Positions 21,369 to 31,225 of a stretch of 64,000 bases of DNA are shown here, piece by piece. Each line of letters starts with the position of its first letter. Within the stretch, counting starts at the first letter, position 1. The notes beneath the pieces were generated by a model. The model was given only the letters and a program-made list of their open reading frames with translations, searched no databases and was not told the origin of the DNA. The stretch covers positions 2,064,501 to 2,128,500 of the forward strand of contig NC_018212.1 of NCBI RefSeq assembly GCF_000219625.1. Direction: 5' to 3'. Source of the DNA: Zymoseptoria tritici IPO323 (taxonomy: Eukaryota > Ascomycota > Dothideomycetes > Mycosphaerellales > Mycosphaerellaceae). The position numbers and the translations under genes are program-made.

Positions 21369-21992
21369 TGTCTGTCATGATTGGAATTGGGTTTGGCGGG
21401 TATGAGGCGTCGGGTTGAAGGCTGCAGCAGCTTTGAGCACCATTGTGAGTGATAGATTTGGCATCCTCTTGCGGTGTCTATGCGCGAAAAATCATGCAAA
21501 TGAGAGATTTTTCATGTTTCTCCTTCCAGCGGCCTGCTCTTTGACATGACCAGTTCCATTCGACCCGTCTCCAACGACGACAATTGTGGATATAAGACCA
21601 GATACAGGCCTTACTTGTTGTCCTGGTCCTTCAGATGTACGACTGCGAGGACGGCAAATTTGAAGTCGGATTGGGAAGTTCAAGGCTGCATACGGTCCGG
21701 CTCTGGACCACACAGCATCTGACGATCGGCATGATCGGACGCATCTCGATCTTCCACAGCGGCGAACGTCTGGATCTGTAGCTTCGATCTCAGAAGTCCA
21801 TCGATGGCAAACTCTTGTTCGTGCCATATATTTTGCGGAGGCTGCACCAAGCTCTGGCAATGTGAGAAACGATGCAATCTGCTGTCATCTTCCGCCTGTG
21901 CCACCCGAGTAGCGAGGCAGAGCTCTTACCTAAGAAAGCTGTCTTCTGAGATCCTCTCGCCCTGCCTTCGCTCTTTGCAACATCAGTTCAGC
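21369..21992. other. Intergenic
   Basis: Spacer between array members 7 and 8; no gene seen. Confidence 0.4.
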
Positions 21993-22484
21993 ATGGCGAC
22001 GCCTCACCAATACGCAGAGAACGAGCAGACGCCCGCATTCGTCTCGCTTCAAGGCCTTCTCAACGCACCTAGAATTCCGGTCACATTGGACGACTGGTGC
22101 GCTGAGCACCGAAACGAGCTCTTCCGCGTGATAGCCTGGCTGCTGGATCTCCTCCATCAGAAACGAATGGAAGACCAGATCCTTCGCAATAGGAGCTACG
22201 AACTCGGCATCGTACCTCCTGACCAATTCGCTCAATCTGACGGCCTGTACACCATTTTTGACATCTGGGATGGGACCTGGCGAGATACGTCCATTAGAAT
22301 TCTCGACATGATTCGCGCCGTTAGACACCTTAACGTTCAAATGTTTTGGATCCATAGCAATATGCGATTGGTAATGTTGCTGCGGCAGGGGATTCAGTGG
22401 ACCGGGACGGAGACCATGGCGGAGATCCATCGAGAACTTGTACGGAGGCTGCAGGGCTTGGATGCGGTCATATCGTCGGGCTGA
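21993..22484 (+). CDS. Family 1 array member 8
   Basis: Single exon, 163 aa. FVSLQGLLNAPRIPVTLDDW, CAEHRNELFRVIAWLLDLLH form the module; the later helix RILDMIRAVRHLNVQMFW and the end RELVRRLQGLDAV resemble member 9 (EMLRQIRSLEAHTLW; RDLVRRFADLEDEL). It thus links the short members (1-4) and the longer 9-10 type. Unknown function. Confidence 0.7.
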   Translation: MATPHQYAENEQTPAFVSLQGLLNAPRIPVTLDDWCAEHRNELFRVIAWLLDLLHQKRMEDQILRNRSYELGIVPPDQFAQSDGLYTIFDIWDGTWRDTSIRILDMIRAVRHLNVQMFWIHSNMRLVMLLRQGIQWTGTETMAEIHRELVRRLQGLDAVISSG

Positions 22485-22887
22485 GCGCCCAGCAAGGAAG
22501 AGCACAAGAGGTGGCAGTGAGGTTTGGGGGGTAAAGCCGTCGTCATTAAAGAAGAAAATTGATCTCCAAGTAATTTCGATCTTCCGCCTTCCGCACGGCC
22601 CAAACCGACTCTCGATGGCTTTCGTGATCCAGGCCTCGATTATGATTGCCGGCAATAGAGTCCAGATTCGGCAACATGTAGTATTCTCTGCATGTATGTT
22701 GAGTAAGATTCCGAAGTTTCTTTCCCTCCGGTTAGCTTGTTTGCAAGCATAGTAGGTTCCAGATGAAAATGGCCCGCCGACGGCAAACAAATCGTGTTCA
22801 TCTGGCTTCTCACTTTTCTCACTTTTCGAAAGTCCGACCCAGACACATCTTCCACAATCTTGCTGAGTTCTACACAGTTTCGTCGGC
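22485..22887. other. Intergenic
   Basis: Spacer and leader of array member 9; no gene seen. Confidence 0.4.
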
Positions 22888-23451
22888 ATGTCCAGCCTTG
22901 TTCCTCCGGAGGATGCCCACGAACAGTTTCCCTGGCTCGAAAAGTGGTTCGATCCACCCGATCCGGCATCGATTCAAGCCATCGACGACATGATAGCAGC
23001 GAGTGTCCTTCCTCGCGAGCTGGATACCTGGATGGCCGACCGCAAGAACGATGCATACGTCATCGGAGCGTACGTTGCGATGAAATTGACATTCTGCATC
23101 GCCGACAACAAACTTGGACGTTCTATATCTGTCCGGTACAGCATTCCGATCCCACCAAGCTTCGCTGCCTCGCCTATCAATGCTTTCGAGGAAGTCGATC
23201 TCGATGATGAAGATCTTTCGGCAGACGATATTTGGCCGCCATATCTCATCTTGGAGATGCTGCGACAAATCAGAAGCTTGGAAGCTCACACGTTGTGGAC
23301 CCTGGAGAGGTTGAGATCAAGAGTCCTGCTTGAACGAGAGTATGCGCGCGGTGTATCTCCGGAAGGAATCGAGCGTGACTTGGTACGCCGGTTTGCAGAT
23401 CTCGAAGACGAGCTAAGATACAAAGCGGACAGAGCGAAGATTCCGAGGTGA
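22888..23451 (+). CDS. Family 1 array member 9
   Basis: Single exon, 187 aa. SIQAIDDMIAASVLPRELDT, WMADRKNDAYVIGAYVAMKL; then VRYSIPIPPSFAASP, an acidic loop (EEVDLDDEDLSADD), ILEMLRQIRSLEAHTLWTLE and RLRSRVLLEREYARGVSPEG. It is the intact counterpart used to detect the frameshift in member 10. Unknown function. Confidence 0.7.
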   Translation: MSSLVPPEDAHEQFPWLEKWFDPPDPASIQAIDDMIAASVLPRELDTWMADRKNDAYVIGAYVAMKLTFCIADNKLGRSISVRYSIPIPPSFAASPINAFEEVDLDDEDLSADDIWPPYLILEMLRQIRSLEAHTLWTLERLRSRVLLEREYARGVSPEGIERDLVRRFADLEDELRYKADRAKIPR

Positions 23452-24323
23452 TCTGGATAGTCGAGGCAGAAGGACGATGGTGCGGACCGCAGTCATCCAA
23501 CTCCTGCGGACTTCTTGAGGCGCGGGAGCTGGACGGACTGATGCCCACATCGGGACAAGACCTTCTGCTGCTGCAGACTTCCCGGGAGGAGTTCCCACTT
23601 CGGAAGTGATGATGTGGTCTTTCTTGGGCCCTCAGGTACATGAGGTCTGTTCGAGCCAAGGAAATGCTCAACGGGATATATGTCGTCGGTTCGAGGAGAT
23701 TGGGATTCAGTTGCGGTACCAGGAGAAGACAACATTCACCCAACTGAGGACATGGGGATAGCTTTTGGATTCGGTACTTGGTCCGAGCGCGTTTTGGCAA
23801 CCAGCACCCTGTGAGGACAATGCTGCACAGCCCTGAAAGGCGGCAGACTGACCCGTCCACTAGCATTGAGATTGACTTGGAAGGCTGAGCAGCAGTGCCG
23901 TGGCGATGCTCAAAGGAGAAGGACCACGGCTGTAGAGAGAATACGATGCCGGAGACATATCGTCATCTTCCTACCTTTCTTCTCGTATGCGTCGCAACCA
24001 ATCGTGGTGTGATGAATCACTGTCATGTAAGTGGTGGTATCGTGTTTCATACAGAAGCCAGACACAATCCAAGCACTTTGCGATCGTCTGCAGCGTGTAG
24101 GGTTGTGCGGGGCGTGTCAAGCGCATGTAATGATCCACGCAATTCCCTGTATATCTTAAGTGCACTTCGTTCGGACGTGCGCTGTTGTACGATGGTGCCT
24201 GACGGTTCCCAGCATACTCCGTGTTGTCTTTGTTCCATGGTTGGTATCCTGTTGCATGTCATAATGCAGCTTGGTCATCTTCTTCCTCCACTTCGCTGGT
24301 TCCATCCGCAGTCCAACCTCAAC
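23452..24323. other. Intergenic
   Basis: 0.87 kb with no gene recognised; frames open on both strands are short and unrelated to the arrays. Confidence 0.4.
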
Positions 24324-24864
24324 ATGAATGAGTACAAGCGACGTCCAGACTACCTATACCTCCACGAGGACATGGAAGCGCCCAGTCCGGATTCCGTCGA
24401 ACTCATCGATGATTTGCTCGACGCTGGGACTCCTCCGATGGAGATGACGCTCCCACAAGACGACATAGATCGGATCGCGATCGGAGAATATCTGTACTGG
24501 AGCATCGATTTTCTGGACGAGGACAAGATGATGGCTCGCGAGCTCAGCGCCAGACACAGTGCACTGACACCGCCAGAATCAACCACCTCCACTGTAGATG
24601 TGCGGCACATAGCCGCGCGGTCCAGTAACGATACTCGAGCTGATCCGCCGAGTAAGGCTGTGGAAATTTCATACTGCCTGGACGATGGAAAGACTGAAGT
24701 GCACGCTGGCGCTCAGAAGGAGCCACGACATCATCGGTATCGGAGAGGCGCAGGACACTTCGGAGAAATGCGTTCGGCCACGTGAGGTCGAGGCTAACTT
24801 TCAAAGGAAGAGAAAGGCGTATCGGATGATGTGGTGGGGAAGCCTGGTTGGGACAGAATTGTGA
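24324..24864 (+). pseudogene. Family 1 array member 10, frameshifted copy
   Basis: From ATG 24324 the frame reads VELIDDLLDAGTPPMEMTLP, then ARHSALTPPESTTSTVD, parallel to VRYSIPIPPSFAASP in member 9. Near 24620-24626 the homology moves to the +1 frame: VTILELIRRVRLWKFHTAWT, MERLKCTLALRRSH, EVEANFQRKRKAYRMMW, ending at TGA 24862-24864, parallel to ILEMLRQIRSLEAHTLWTLERLRS of member 9. The original frame instead runs into a nonsense tail stopping at 24785. A 67-nt GT-AG interval (24559-24625) could also rejoin the frames, but it would delete sequence that is coding in member 9, so a one-base frameshift (or assembly error) is preferred. Confidence 0.6.
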
Positions 24865-25626
24865 TATTGGGAGGCTTGGAAACCGTTCGTCCGAGTTTGC
24901 GTGGGCAAATTCGATTGCTCAGACCAGGCTATGTTCAAAGTGCATATCGTCCGGTTGTCGTCGCTTCCAAGTTTCCTCAGATCACCTTCTTTTTTGTCCG
25001 TTCTTTCCTCGTGGATCATGCATCGTTCTTGTGTTTTGTAATTTGAAGGTGCAGAAGTGCTCCTGGGCAAGTGCTTCTGGAAGAGAAGTGGTCGGCACAG
25101 TGCAGCATGGGGGAGGTAGGTCCGCGTGTCACTTCCTTTGAGCTTCGGGAAAGGTAAGAGATGTCCGCTGTGCGCTTGCTTAATCTTTCCGAAGCCACAC
25201 CTGAATCTCACTGGACTTGCGGCAGTGACAGTTCGATTGGCATGCGCTTGGAAGCGTGCTTGTCCAATTCCCGAGGGCCAGTGTGCGAAAGATTCCACGG
25301 TGTGGAAAGACGGTCCATCTACCCTTCCACCAATTGAGAAAGTGAGGTGCATGTACCACACGCCTGCCTCATCTCGCCAAGACGGGCTGGTCTTGCGGCA
25401 GCGGGGTCCAGCCGACTCTTTCTTCGCCATTCCCTGGGACTGCAGTCGTCTTCGTTGACACATTCACAGCGTCACCCGTCGTGCTTCATCGCATATTACT
25501 ACCACACATGTCGCCCGTGCAGTCTTGCTCGGTCAACTCTCACTTGACCTCCATCGAAGCACCGCATCTCCACCACCGCCGCTTCCTCAACTCAGCCACA
25601 GCCTATCACGCCGGAGGCATTCCAAG
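24865..25626. other. Intergenic
   Basis: 0.76 kb; no gene seen. The last 130 bases are pyrimidine-rich leader for array member 11. Confidence 0.4.
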
Positions 25627-26031
25627 ATGTCACAAAGCACCGAAGTTTCCCTGGAGCGCCACGATCCACAAATCGCCATCGACCGTCTTTACGATCTCCT
25701 GCGGGTCCACAACCGCCGCAGCGAATATCCCTGGTATCAGGTCGAGAAGCAAGATGTAGAGCTTCTCCGCGACATCATCCTCAGAGTATTCGATTTCGAA
25801 TCCTCGAAGTACGACACTTTCATTCTTCAAGCCAATGCTCGAGGTATCCGCGTCGAGACGCCCGTGCAGAACCCCATGTGGGTAGTCCAGCAAACAAGGC
25901 TTGCAGGGCAGTTGGAAATCTGGGCGGCGATCTGCGGTCTGGTCGACTTGATGCACCATTTCAGGCGGGCGATGAAAAGAGCGGAGCCAGACCATGAGAC
26001 GAGGCTGAGGAAGCTCGCGAGGACGCGATGA
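25627..26031 (+). CDS. Family 1 array member 11
   Basis: Single exon, 134 aa. AIDRLYDLLRVHNRRSEYPW, YQVEKQDVELLRDIILRVFD, SKYDTFILQANARGIRVET, and a closing helix LAGQLEIWAAICGLVDLMHH. Very close in layout to member 12 (YSWYKVQKEDVQPLKDHFLP; RKYDTAVAKAKELG), the two forming the most recent-looking pair. Lys/Arg-rich C-terminus. Unknown function. Confidence 0.7.
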   Translation: MSQSTEVSLERHDPQIAIDRLYDLLRVHNRRSEYPWYQVEKQDVELLRDIILRVFDFESSKYDTFILQANARGIRVETPVQNPMWVVQQTRLAGQLEIWAAICGLVDLMHHFRRAMKRAEPDHETRLRKLARTR

Positions 26032-26388
26032 AGGGGGACGATATGATGTGCTGCAGGGGACAGCATCGCTCGTCTGGGTGATCGTGGAAGAGTGGATATA
26101 TTGTGGCTGTCAACTGGGTTTTGCTCAAGATTGGAGATGACATTCATTCTGGCGGAGATGAGAAACACGGATGGAAAATGCAGTGGGTATTGATTCAAGC
26201 CGCTCGTCGTTGCATTTTTGCATTCTTTCACATGTTTTTGTTGCTGCCTGAGGCGGACTTGTTGTTTACTGACGACCTTTCTTCACTTCCTCTGCTGTCT
26301 CGAACACCCAATACCAACACGAGCTCCGCATCACTACTCATCCATCCTCAGCATCAACCAAGCCAAGCACCTCCTTACAATACACAAC
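26032..26388. other. Intergenic
   Basis: Spacer and leader of array member 12; no gene seen. Confidence 0.4.
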
Positions 26389-26838
26389 ATGACAGACGCC
26401 GCTCTGGAAGTTCCAAGCGAGAACAAGCCGTCTCCAGCTATCGCCGCCCTGGACGAACTCCTCGCTGGAAACGCTGGCTACAGCTGGTACAAAGTCCAGA
26501 AGGAAGACGTCCAGCCACTCAAAGACCACTTCCTCCCGATCATGAACGAGATGGTGCGCAAATACGACACCGCCGTCGCCAAAGCGAAGGAATTGGGATT
26601 CGTCGCCGATCGCAAATACCAGTCGATCGGAATTCGCATCAAGCAGGTCGAGACTGGAGACGAGACGAACTTGGCCGGGTTCATCTATGCCCTCGTCATC
26701 AGCTCGCGCGAGATTGTGAGGCTGACGGCTCGACTTGATGGGAGGAGGAAGAACTATCTGAAGTCGAGGCGTGGGAGTGAGAAGACTGGATGGGAGTCTG
26801 TGGGATCGGTGAGGCGTCGGAAGAATAAGAAGATGTGA
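26389..26838 (+). CDS. Family 1 array member 12
   Basis: Single exon, 149 aa. AIAALDELLAGNAGYSW, YKVQKEDVQPLKDHFLPIMN, EMVRKYDTAVAKAKELGF, closing helix LAGFIYALVISSREIVRLTA, then a strongly basic tail (KSRRGSEKTG...RRRKNKKM) that could direct it to the nucleus. Pairs with member 11. Last clear member before the LPxELR array begins. Confidence 0.7.
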   Translation: MTDAALEVPSENKPSPAIAALDELLAGNAGYSWYKVQKEDVQPLKDHFLPIMNEMVRKYDTAVAKAKELGFVADRKYQSIGIRIKQVETGDETNLAGFIYALVISSREIVRLTARLDGRRKNYLKSRRGSEKTGWESVGSVRRRKNKKM

Positions 26839-26993
26839 GCAGGATGACAAGAGTGGGCAGGCAGCTTCGAGGATCGCTGCTCCTGGGGCGACGGCGACCG
26901 GGAGGAACAAAGGCCGTTGTCGTCGAGCCAGGGGTACAACACACAATGGTCTTGTGAGGCGGAGAAGAGGAACAAAGGCAGCTTCAGCTTGTC

Positions 26994-27000
26994 TATAAAA
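26994..27000 (+). promoter_or_regulatory. TATA-box-like element
   Basis: TATAAAA, 102 bp upstream of the ATG at 27102, in an otherwise GC-rich stretch; suitable distance for a fungal core promoter. Confidence 0.4.
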
Positions 27001-27101
27001 TCATGCTGGACGCGCATCGTATGGACGGGTTTCCTTCCTCCTGCTTTAGCACTCTTCAACTTCTGACACGATCATCAAACTTTCTTACCCTACGTATCAT
27101 C

Positions 27102-27686
27102 ATGTCAGAAGAGCCGTCACCACTTCTGCGGCTTCCCGCAGAGCTCCGCAATGAGATATGGCCGCAAATTGAGCGGGACTCAATACCATGGACCGACTAC
27201 CCTTTCCCTTACACCCTCTACTACCCGTCGGTAGCTAACCACCTTTCCTCAGATCTGCCACCTATCCTCCCGATCACGCAGGTCAACCGCCAACTTAGAA
27301 AGGAGGCAAGCTCCATCCTATACGCTGACGTGCACTTCTCCCTTGAACCAAGGCCAAAACACATCGTCTCCACGATCTCACACTGGCTCGCGGCCGAAAT
27401 TCCTTACTGGGCGAAGTACGCAAAGACCGTTACCGTCACGGTTCTTTTTGCATTGTCCTCGTACAGCCGTCGTCCTGACTTTACGCTTAAATTCGTTGCT
27501 GAGCCTGGAAGGGGATTCTTTATTAATGCTGATTGGAAGGAACCTAATACTGAGGATGAGAGGGTGGAGATGGAGGCTTGGTTGCAGATGGTTTGTGAGC
27601 AGTTAAAGGAGACTATGGTTGGGGCGCTGGCGGGTGGGACGATTGATTTGCAGGAGGAAGAAGGCAGTCCATTTCTTCCGTTTTGA
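27102..27686 (+). CDS. LPxELR (2EXR/F-box-like) protein, array A copy 1
   Basis: Single exon, 194 aa. The defining motif is at the very N-terminus: LLRLPAELRNEIWPQIE (residues ~8-24), then a YP-containing loop (TLYYPSVANHL), ILPITQVNRQLRKEASSILY, YADVHFSLEPRP and a PYWAKYAKTVTVTV strand. In 2EXR-type proteins this block is an F-box-like helical motif followed by a beta domain; partners are unknown. The C-terminal helix ends GTIDLQEEEGSPFLPF, a tail (GSPFxxF) shared with copy 9. No signal peptide. Confidence 0.8.
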   Translation: MSEEPSPLLRLPAELRNEIWPQIERDSIPWTDYPFPYTLYYPSVANHLSSDLPPILPITQVNRQLRKEASSILYADVHFSLEPRPKHIVSTISHWLAAEIPYWAKYAKTVTVTVLFALSSYSRRPDFTLKFVAEPGRGFFINADWKEPNTEDERVEMEAWLQMVCEQLKETMVGALAGGTIDLQEEEGSPFLPF

Positions 27687-28089
27687 GTGGAATTCGGCCG
27701 AGTGTGAATGGCTCCGGCAATGACTACGCCGATGCAGGGGGCCTGAGCAAGGCGATTACTTGACTCGATTCAATCGTTCAGTGCAAGACTACCTTGCGGC
27801 GTTATCAGCAACAGACATTGAGTGCCTACATAGCAACCGTACAATCTGCAGACGTTCATCTCCAACATTCAAATATCACAGTGCACTTTATTTCTCTGCC
27901 AGTTCCGTTTCCAGGAAGGGCACGTATCTCGCGCGTGATGTCCTCGCGTATGGCTCGACAAATCACCCGCACTTAGCCCGCACTAGCGGCAAATCTTGGC
28001 ATAAAGGTACTTTCTCTCAACGATCTCTACATCATATCACCGACACTGGTATTTCCCGCTTGCAAAAAAATCAAGCCGGGAACGGTACC
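27687..28089. other. Intergenic
   Basis: Spacer between array A copies 1 and 2. The frame of copy 2 stays open upstream to 27760 but lacks an ATG or conserved motifs there. Confidence 0.4.
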
Positions 28090-28857
28090 ATGGCGAAGCT
28101 CAAGCGTATCTCGAGAGCGTGCGCCTATACCTTCGAGCCTGCTGACAAGAACCGCCCCGCCGGCACAGCCGACTTCGCCAAACCCACCGATACCGCCACC
28201 AACAAGAACAAAGACCGACTCTCTGCGCTTCCCAAAGAGCTTCGTCTAGATGTTTACGAACTCCTCCCACTCCCATCATCCACGTACGTGGTATCGTACC
28301 CTCCCGTCACAGGAACTGGTCCGCACTCTCAGCCCATCCTGCAAGTCAGCAGCATGATCCGCAAGGAAGCGATGCCAATACTGTATCAAGACACTCAGCT
28401 GATCATCAAACCACGCCTCGACTACTGTCTTCCAACGATCCCTCGCGCCATCACACGCTCCATTCCGGCATTCGCAAACCATGTTGCTTTCATGCAAGTC
28501 GTCGCCATCGTCAGAACGCCGCTCATCGTCAAATTGCCGCCGGGAACACAGATGTGGAAGACTCGCTTCTTCTTTGAGAGGAGTGGAAACCGCGCAACCG
28601 TCAAGTGTGTCCTCATCGACCCAGAGTGCTGGTGGGGAAGAGACACATTGATGGACTGGATGAAGGCTAGGGCGATGGAGATGAAGGCTGTGATGGTGGA
28701 TCATTTGCGGAATGATGAGGCGGGCAAGGGCAAGATGTTGGTTGAGGAGGCGCTCAGCTTCGGGACAGCGGAGGAGTGGCACGATTTCAATTGCGCCGAG
28801 GTCGAGTTTGCTTGTCATACTTGTGGTGTCTCTAGGCATGGTCTGTCGCCTTTTTGA
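28090..28857 (+). CDS. LPxELR protein, array A copy 2
   Basis: Single exon, 255 aa, ATG at 28090 (MAKLKRISRACAYTFEP). Motif block: LSALPKELRLDVYELLPLPS, VVSYPPVTGTG, ILQVSSMIRKEAMPILYQDT, LIIKPRLDYCLPTIPRAITR, SIPAFANHVAFMQVVAIV. The C-terminus has an extra Cys-containing extension (CAEVEFACHTCGVSRHG) that none of the other copies carries; CxxC plus C/H residues might bind metal. The N-terminal 45 residues are basic/disordered. Confidence 0.8.
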   Translation: MAKLKRISRACAYTFEPADKNRPAGTADFAKPTDTATNKNKDRLSALPKELRLDVYELLPLPSSTYVVSYPPVTGTGPHSQPILQVSSMIRKEAMPILYQDTQLIIKPRLDYCLPTIPRAITRSIPAFANHVAFMQVVAIVRTPLIVKLPPGTQMWKTRFFFERSGNRATVKCVLIDPECWWGRDTLMDWMKARAMEMKAVMVDHLRNDEAGKGKMLVEEALSFGTAEEWHDFNCAEVEFACHTCGVSRHGLSPF

Positions 28858-29538
28858 TCTGCGCACGGCATGTAGCTCGCGGAGAGCTGCACATCAGGCG
28901 ACGTGTTCTGCGAGACTGGAGAGCAAGATGGCCGCAAACAACGGTACGGACCAGGACACTGGCGCGAAGGTGGTGCATCTCAGAGTGCTGAGTCTGTTGG
29001 AGTGGAGAGCTTTGCTGTGGCGGAGATTGGACTGTGCGTGCACATTATGATTGAGCTTTTTGACAGCTTGCAGAGGCCGTCAGGCGGTCACGTTTAGCCA
29101 GCCGTCAAGGGTAGCATTGTCCAAGATGTCCGAGCTATGAATAGAGTGCAAGCAGAACAATATGAATGAGACTTGTCTTTCTCCTCATTGCTGATTGCTC
29201 CGACTTGTGAGTTGTTGCGCATGCTTCTACGTCCATGGTGCTGTCTTGAGAATGCATGTCTCAGTCGTGTTTGTAGACTACTATAGCCGCGCAATATACT
29301 GTCAGGGTAGCAATCACAATGTACTTAATAGAAGCGCCACAGCCTCCTCTCTGCATCTTCTTGTTCTGGAGGTAGTGATGCTACTCTGGATGGGCCGACA
29401 TGTCTTGGCGTGACGTGAATGTACGCCGCGTTGATCCCCAGACGTCACGCGAGACGTCTCCCCCTCTTATACACAAACACATCAATACATGAACATCAAG
29501 GATCCAGGAACAACAACTCAAGACGGTTCGATATCGAC
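28858..29538. other. Intergenic
   Basis: 0.68 kb between array A copies 2 and 3; no gene seen. Confidence 0.4.
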
Positions 29539-30261
29539 ATGTCCGACGAAGCCGCGTATGAAGTGGGCAGTCCGACCGAAGCAGCATCAGCAATGGAGAA
29601 GATGCGCTTGAAAGAGCAAGACGATCGCCCAACTCACAAATCCAACTCCGCGGCTGTGGCGATCAAGAAAGAATGCTTCCGCCTCCGGGACCTGCCCGTT
29701 GAGATCCGCATCGATGTCTACGGATATTTCACGCCACTTTGCCTCACCATGAAGCACGAATAACCGAAGCCTGTCATGCAAGCCTCTATCTGCATGCCTC
29801 CCATCGCGCAGCTGGACAAGAGGACTCGAAAAGAAGCCGTCGACGTGGTCCACCGCGATACCCGCCTGTACATGCGCCCGCGTCTAGGCTACGTCCTACC
29901 TCACATCCCTCACGCGCTCATCCGCGCGATGCCAATCTTCGCGCGGAGCGTTGCCTTCCTGCACGTCACTGTCGATCCGAAGACTCCTGAACTCTTCCTA
30001 GCGACTCTAGGCTGCGGGACCGATCGGGCGAGTGAAGCGCGATTCGTGTTCGCGATGCGCGGGAGAACTATCAGCGTCGAAGCTAGCATTATGGATCCGC
30101 AGACAGAAGTCGCGAGAGTGGAACTGTTGGCATGGATGAAGGCAAAGGCACTGGAGCTCATGGCTGCGGTGAAGGAGTACTTGGAAGGAGAGCTCGCGGA
30201 TGAGAAGAAGACTCTGACCAAGCAACCTGGTGGTCCAGTTCTGAGGTTCACACTGAAATAG
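29539..30261 (+). pseudogene. LPxELR protein, array A copy 3, interrupted by one stop codon
   Basis: ATG 29539 to TAA 30259-30261 would give 240 codons in one frame, but TAA at 29761-29763 interrupts it. Before the stop: FRLRDLPVEIRIDVYGY; after it: MPPIAQLDKRTRKEAVDVVH, RLYMRPRLGYVLPHIPHALI, RAMPIFARSVAFLHVTV, i.e. the complete rest of the fold. In copies 2, 4 and 6 this position is the conserved Tyr of a YPP motif (VVSYPP, RIQYPP, IKLYPP), so TAA replaces a TAY Tyr codon. No GT-AG interval removes it. The remainder is intact, indicating recent loss or read-through/error; a short product from ATG 29776 is also possible. Confidence 0.65.
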
Positions 30262-30413
30262 TGGCGCTGCAGCCGCTACACACGGCGCTTGAAAGAATGT
30301 TGGCGGCTACTGGCATCAGATAGCGCGGACGACGAGGAACAACAGCGCATTCGTTTTGTCCGATCCCGCTGCGAAGCTGCAGCAATATTCACTTCTCTTT
30401 ACACGACACACAA

Positions 30414-30438
30414 CACGAAACACGAAACACGAAACACG
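30414..30438 (+). repeat. Short tandem repeat (CACGAAA, ~3.6 copies)
   Basis: Perfect 7-bp tandem repeat in the leader region of array A copy 4, ~115 bp before its ATG. Confidence 0.8.
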
Positions 30439-30553
30439 TTCTTTACGCGCGAGAATTTCTCTATCGGCCTAGACTACTTCTTCATGTTTCTTCGACCACG
30501 CTTCCTCTTCCTTTCCTCCCTTACCAACTGCGCCAACCCGAGGATCTGAGATA

Positions 30554-31225
30554 ATGACAGCACTTGGCGATGCAACGAAGCTCGAGGAGGCAACTCAAGT
30601 TGACCACCTATCAGCTCTGCCCAGAGAATTGCGCGACGAGATCTACAGTTACCTCATCCTCCCTCCACTCGGCATCAGAATTCAATACCCGCCAAGATCT
30701 ACCGACGGCAAGATGCTAGTATCACCGCTCTTCCACGTCAATAGCATGATCCGCGGCGAAAGCTGGTCCATCGTCTACCAGAATGTACACCTGGTGATGG
30801 TGCCGCAGCCAAGATTCGCCAACTCGACCATCGCAACAGCTCGGCTGATTAGCTCCATGCCACCGTTCGCCAGATATGTTGACTCTCTCACGGTGAAAGT
30901 ACAACTGAGGGCACCACACGATCCCAAATGCACCGTCTACAAGAAGGGACTGGAAAGACCGTCGTTGTCTCCGGTGAAGTTGACGTTTCAGATGAACGCC
31001 GAGAAGAGGTACAAAATCACTGGGATTGCGGAGCTTCATGGCCCTTATGGGAATCGAGGTTTTGTCGAACGGTTCATGGAGGCCAAGGTGGAGGAGTTGG
31101 AGGAGACCATGGTTGCGGTTTTGGAGACGAACAGAGCACTTCGAACACGTCTGTGGAAAAAGAAGCACAGCCCCTTCATCGGCTTCGCGCCGAGGCTTCC
31201 ACAGTCTGTGCTTGGAGCATTCTAG
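30554..31225 (+). CDS. LPxELR protein, array A copy 4
   Basis: Single exon, 223 aa. LSALPRELRDEIYSYLILPP, RIQYPPRSTDG, LFHVNSMIRGESWSIVYQNV, VPQPRFANSTIATARLI, SMPPFARYVDSLTVKVQLRA, then the beta region (SPVKLTFQMNAEKRYKITG) and a long helix VEELEETMVAVLETNRALRT. It shows the typical array A order: F-box-like motif, YPP loop, ARYV strand, beta pair, C-terminal helix. Probably intracellular; function unknown. Confidence 0.8.
   Translation: MTALGDATKLEEATQVDHLSALPRELRDEIYSYLILPPLGIRIQYPPRSTDGKMLVSPLFHVNSMIRGESWSIVYQNVHLVMVPQPRFANSTIATARLISSMPPFARYVDSLTVKVQLRAPHDPKCTVYKKGLERPSLSPVKLTFQMNAEKRYKITGIAELHGPYGNRGFVERFMEAKVEELEETMVAVLETNRALRTRLWKKKHSPFIGFAPRLPQSVLGAF

Noticed and set aside
21930..22889. 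319-codon minus-strand ORF across array members 8 and 9 spacer
   Set aside because: Overlaps the conserved plus-strand genes and spans an intergenic region without motifs.
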